The notes below the pieces were generated by a model that worked only from the letters and a program-made list of their open reading frames with translations, was not told where the DNA came from and did not search any database. From JBDHXE01 sp039810525 (GTDB lineage: Bacteria; Bacteroidota; Ignavibacteria; Kapaibacteriales; UBA2268): 16,678 bases of DNA. The stretch is from positions 1 to 16,678 of the forward strand of contig JBDHXE010000036.1 of assembly GCA_039810525.1 (NCBI GenBank). The letters are read 5' to 3'. How positions within the stretch are numbered: the first letter of the stretch is position 1; every line of letters begins with the position of its first letter. The translations under genes were made by a program, and so were the position numbers. Below, piece by piece: positions 15,759 through 16,678 of this stretch.

Positions 15759-15781
15759 CAAATGTTTTTAAAAAACATTTG
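15759..15781. terminator. Perfect hairpin, possible terminator after the HNH gene
   Basis: CAAATGTTTTT, one A, then AAAAACATTTG: an 11-base perfect inverted repeat starting 62 bases after the HNH stop. On the + strand the tail (GGTAGTTATAAA) is not a T-run; on the - strand the bases after it (ATATTTTTAGC) are T-rich. The stem is almost all A-T, so termination would be weak. It could instead be a protein-binding palindrome. Confidence 0.35.
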
Positions 15782-15872
15782 GTAGTTATAAAATAAATGC
15801 TTAAATTGTAAAAGTTGAAAATGAGAATAAATATAATGTTTAATTTAATTGCAAATATATCTCTAATATCTC

Positions 15873-15888
15873 TACTTCGATACTTCGA
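15873..15888 (+). repeat. 8-base tandem repeat (TACTTCGA x2)
   Basis: Two perfect adjacent copies of TACTTCGA at 15873-15880 and 15881-15888, in a gene-free spacer. They form the left arm of the larger inverted repeat with 15981-15991. Confidence 0.75.
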
Positions 15889-15991
15889 CTAGGACATCAA
15901 AATCATATTTTTATTGTAATAAATCAAAACAAGTACTTAACTACTTAAGGAGTGCTCGCGGTCCAACAGTGTTATAAATACGAAGTTCGAA
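15876..15991. repeat. Inverted repeat enclosing about 93 bases
   Basis: Left arm TTCGATACTTCG (15876-15887) pairs with right arm CGAAGTTCGAA (15981-15991) over 11 bases with a single bulged T. A second short pair lies inside, GGAC (15892-15895) with GTCC (15961-15964), in nested order. This could fold as one RNA or DNA structure, or mark the ends of a small inserted element. No target-site duplication was evident around the arms. Confidence 0.5.
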
Positions 15992-16051
15992 ACTAAACAT
16001 GGGAGTATTTATATTAGAGTATTTTTTTAAATAATTAATGGATATACTAAA

Positions 16052-16654
16052 ATGAAAAAGAGTTATTATTTTGTTTTTATTGCTTTCTTTTTTTTCTCAT
16101 ACGACTTGTTTGCTGGTTGTCCAACACCTTTAAGTTGGGATTTTCCCGGTGTTCCGTATATAGGAGAGAACTCTCGTACAATACCTCTCTCATTAAACCC
16201 ACTTTGTATTTTACATTATAAGTATTGCTATAGAACAACGCCATTATTCTGCGATTTTGCAATAACAGAAGTTAGTTTAGAAGGTGATTGTGAGCAATTT
16301 AAAAATATAGATACATTAATAAAATATGCTTCTCGTGACTTAATTGCTAATGAAAATCCATGGCAAAAAGAGGAAATACCAGAATGTCCTAAATATACTC
16401 GATTTTATTACCGACAATCAACTGCAGCATGCTTTACAGACTTTTATTGGGATCCAGTAACTTTACAGTGGACATCTATTCCTTGTGATGCGGATGGTCT
16501 TGAAAGATGATGTTGGACTACTTATAGATATTGTTGGGAATGGATTAATAACATAAAAACTTTAAATGAATTAACTACTGGTAGTAATTTCGGAGGACCA
16601 CCGTGCCCAGCAAAATTACCTTGGGGTGTTCAATGCAATCAAAAATGCCAATAA
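16052..16654 (+). pseudogene. Cys-rich secreted protein with an in-frame TGA
   Basis: The frame runs from ATG 16052 to TAA 16652-16654, interrupted by TGA at 16508-16510 (codon 153), so as it stands it encodes 152 residues. The reading after the TGA is clearly protein-like and in the same style. Signal peptide: MKKSYYFVFIAFFFFSYDLF, cleaved near AG. The mature part is rich in Cys, Trp and Tyr and has two copies of a C-x3-Y-(K/R)-Y-C motif, CILHYKYC (52-59) before the stop and CWTTYRYC (154-161) right after it, about 102 residues apart. The end PWGVQCNQKCQ has two more Cys. No known family recognised; probably an exported, disulfide-bonded protein. It may be a nonsense-mutated gene, a truncated but functional product, or a sequence error (TGT/TGG to TGA). 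Confidence 0.6.
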
Positions 16655-16678
16655 TTTTAAATAAAAACCTTATCTTTT

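Larger units (their letters stand above)
15698..16051. other. 354-base stretch without a gene, containing repeats
   Basis: No open frame above about 20 codons on the + strand with a plausible start. Very AT-rich except for 15870-15990, where CG-containing words cluster (CTTCGA, GCTCGCGGTCC, CGAAGTTCGAA). It holds an 11-base perfect hairpin, an 8-base tandem repeat and a longer inverted repeat, listed separately. It separates the HNH gene from the Cys-rich secreted gene and may be a boundary of an inserted segment. No tRNA or recognised riboswitch is visible. Confidence 0.6.

Noticed and set aside
15955..15985. Integron attC-like site (GTCCAAC resembling an R-box)
   Set aside because: The partner box GTTRRRY is not present at a suitable place and there is no matching L-box pair or cassette array.
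15951..16010. tRNA-like words (GTTCGAAAC resembling a T-loop)
   Set aside because: The five bases on each side of the loop do not pair into a T-stem, and no acceptor or anticodon stem could be built.
16508..16550. Selenocysteine insertion at the TGA of the secreted protein
   Set aside because: No convincing bacterial SECIS hairpin was found in the roughly 40 bases after the TGA, and the methyltransferase TGA sits where Trp, not Cys, is expected.
1..16678. CRISPR array or insertion sequence
   Set aside because: No regularly spaced repeats of 20-40 bases and no transposase-like frame were seen on either strand.

Overview
The window is AT-rich, with almost no Shine-Dalgarno sequences before start codons. 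It combines a PorV/PorQ-type outer-membrane protein and a type IX secretion (T9SS) C-terminal sorting domain with flagellar regulatory genes. That mix points to the Bacteroidota/Ignavibacteria/Kapabacteria (FCB) side of the tree, most likely a flagellated Ignavibacteria- or Kapabacteria-like lineage. This placement is inferred from gene content, not from a marker-gene tree.

Region 1 (2-217, +) is the 3' end of a ribulose-phosphate 3-epimerase gene. It runs tail-to-tail into region 2 with a 15-base overlap.

Region 2 (203-8748, all on the - strand) is one tightly packed cluster of nine genes. In transcription order these are flhF, flhG, a charged two-TM coiled-coil protein, a FliA-type sigma factor, an HDOD protein, a GAF/histidine-kinase-like protein lacking its phospho-accepting His, a large AMIN-like/TPR-like membrane protein, a very small protein that is nearly all T9SS sorting domain, and a PorV/PorQ-like barrel. 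Junctions are mostly 4-base ATGA overlaps or gaps of 2-3 bases. A near-consensus sigma-54 promoter (TGGCAC-N5-TTTCT) sits just upstream of flhF. The cluster appears to couple flagellar placement and sigma-28 control to an unknown envelope/T9SS module.

Region 3 (8895-12950, +) diverges from region 2. It holds a transketolase split into N- and C-terminal subunit genes with a lipoprotein gene between them, then a CCA-adding enzyme/poly(A) polymerase family gene. The junctions are TAATG, a 1-base gap, and TAGATG.

Region 4 (12951-16678, +) is accessory and decaying. It contains a PD-(D/E)xK-type restriction endonuclease gene broken by two compensating frameshifts (one in an A8 run) and a beta-class DNA methyltransferase broken by an in-frame TGA. 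An intact HNH endonuclease follows, then a 354-base gene-free stretch with inverted and tandem repeats. Last is a Cys-rich secreted protein gene, also interrupted by an in-frame TGA. TGA is an ordinary stop in the conserved genes of the same window (flhF, fliA and two others), so these lesions look like local gene decay rather than a changed genetic code.
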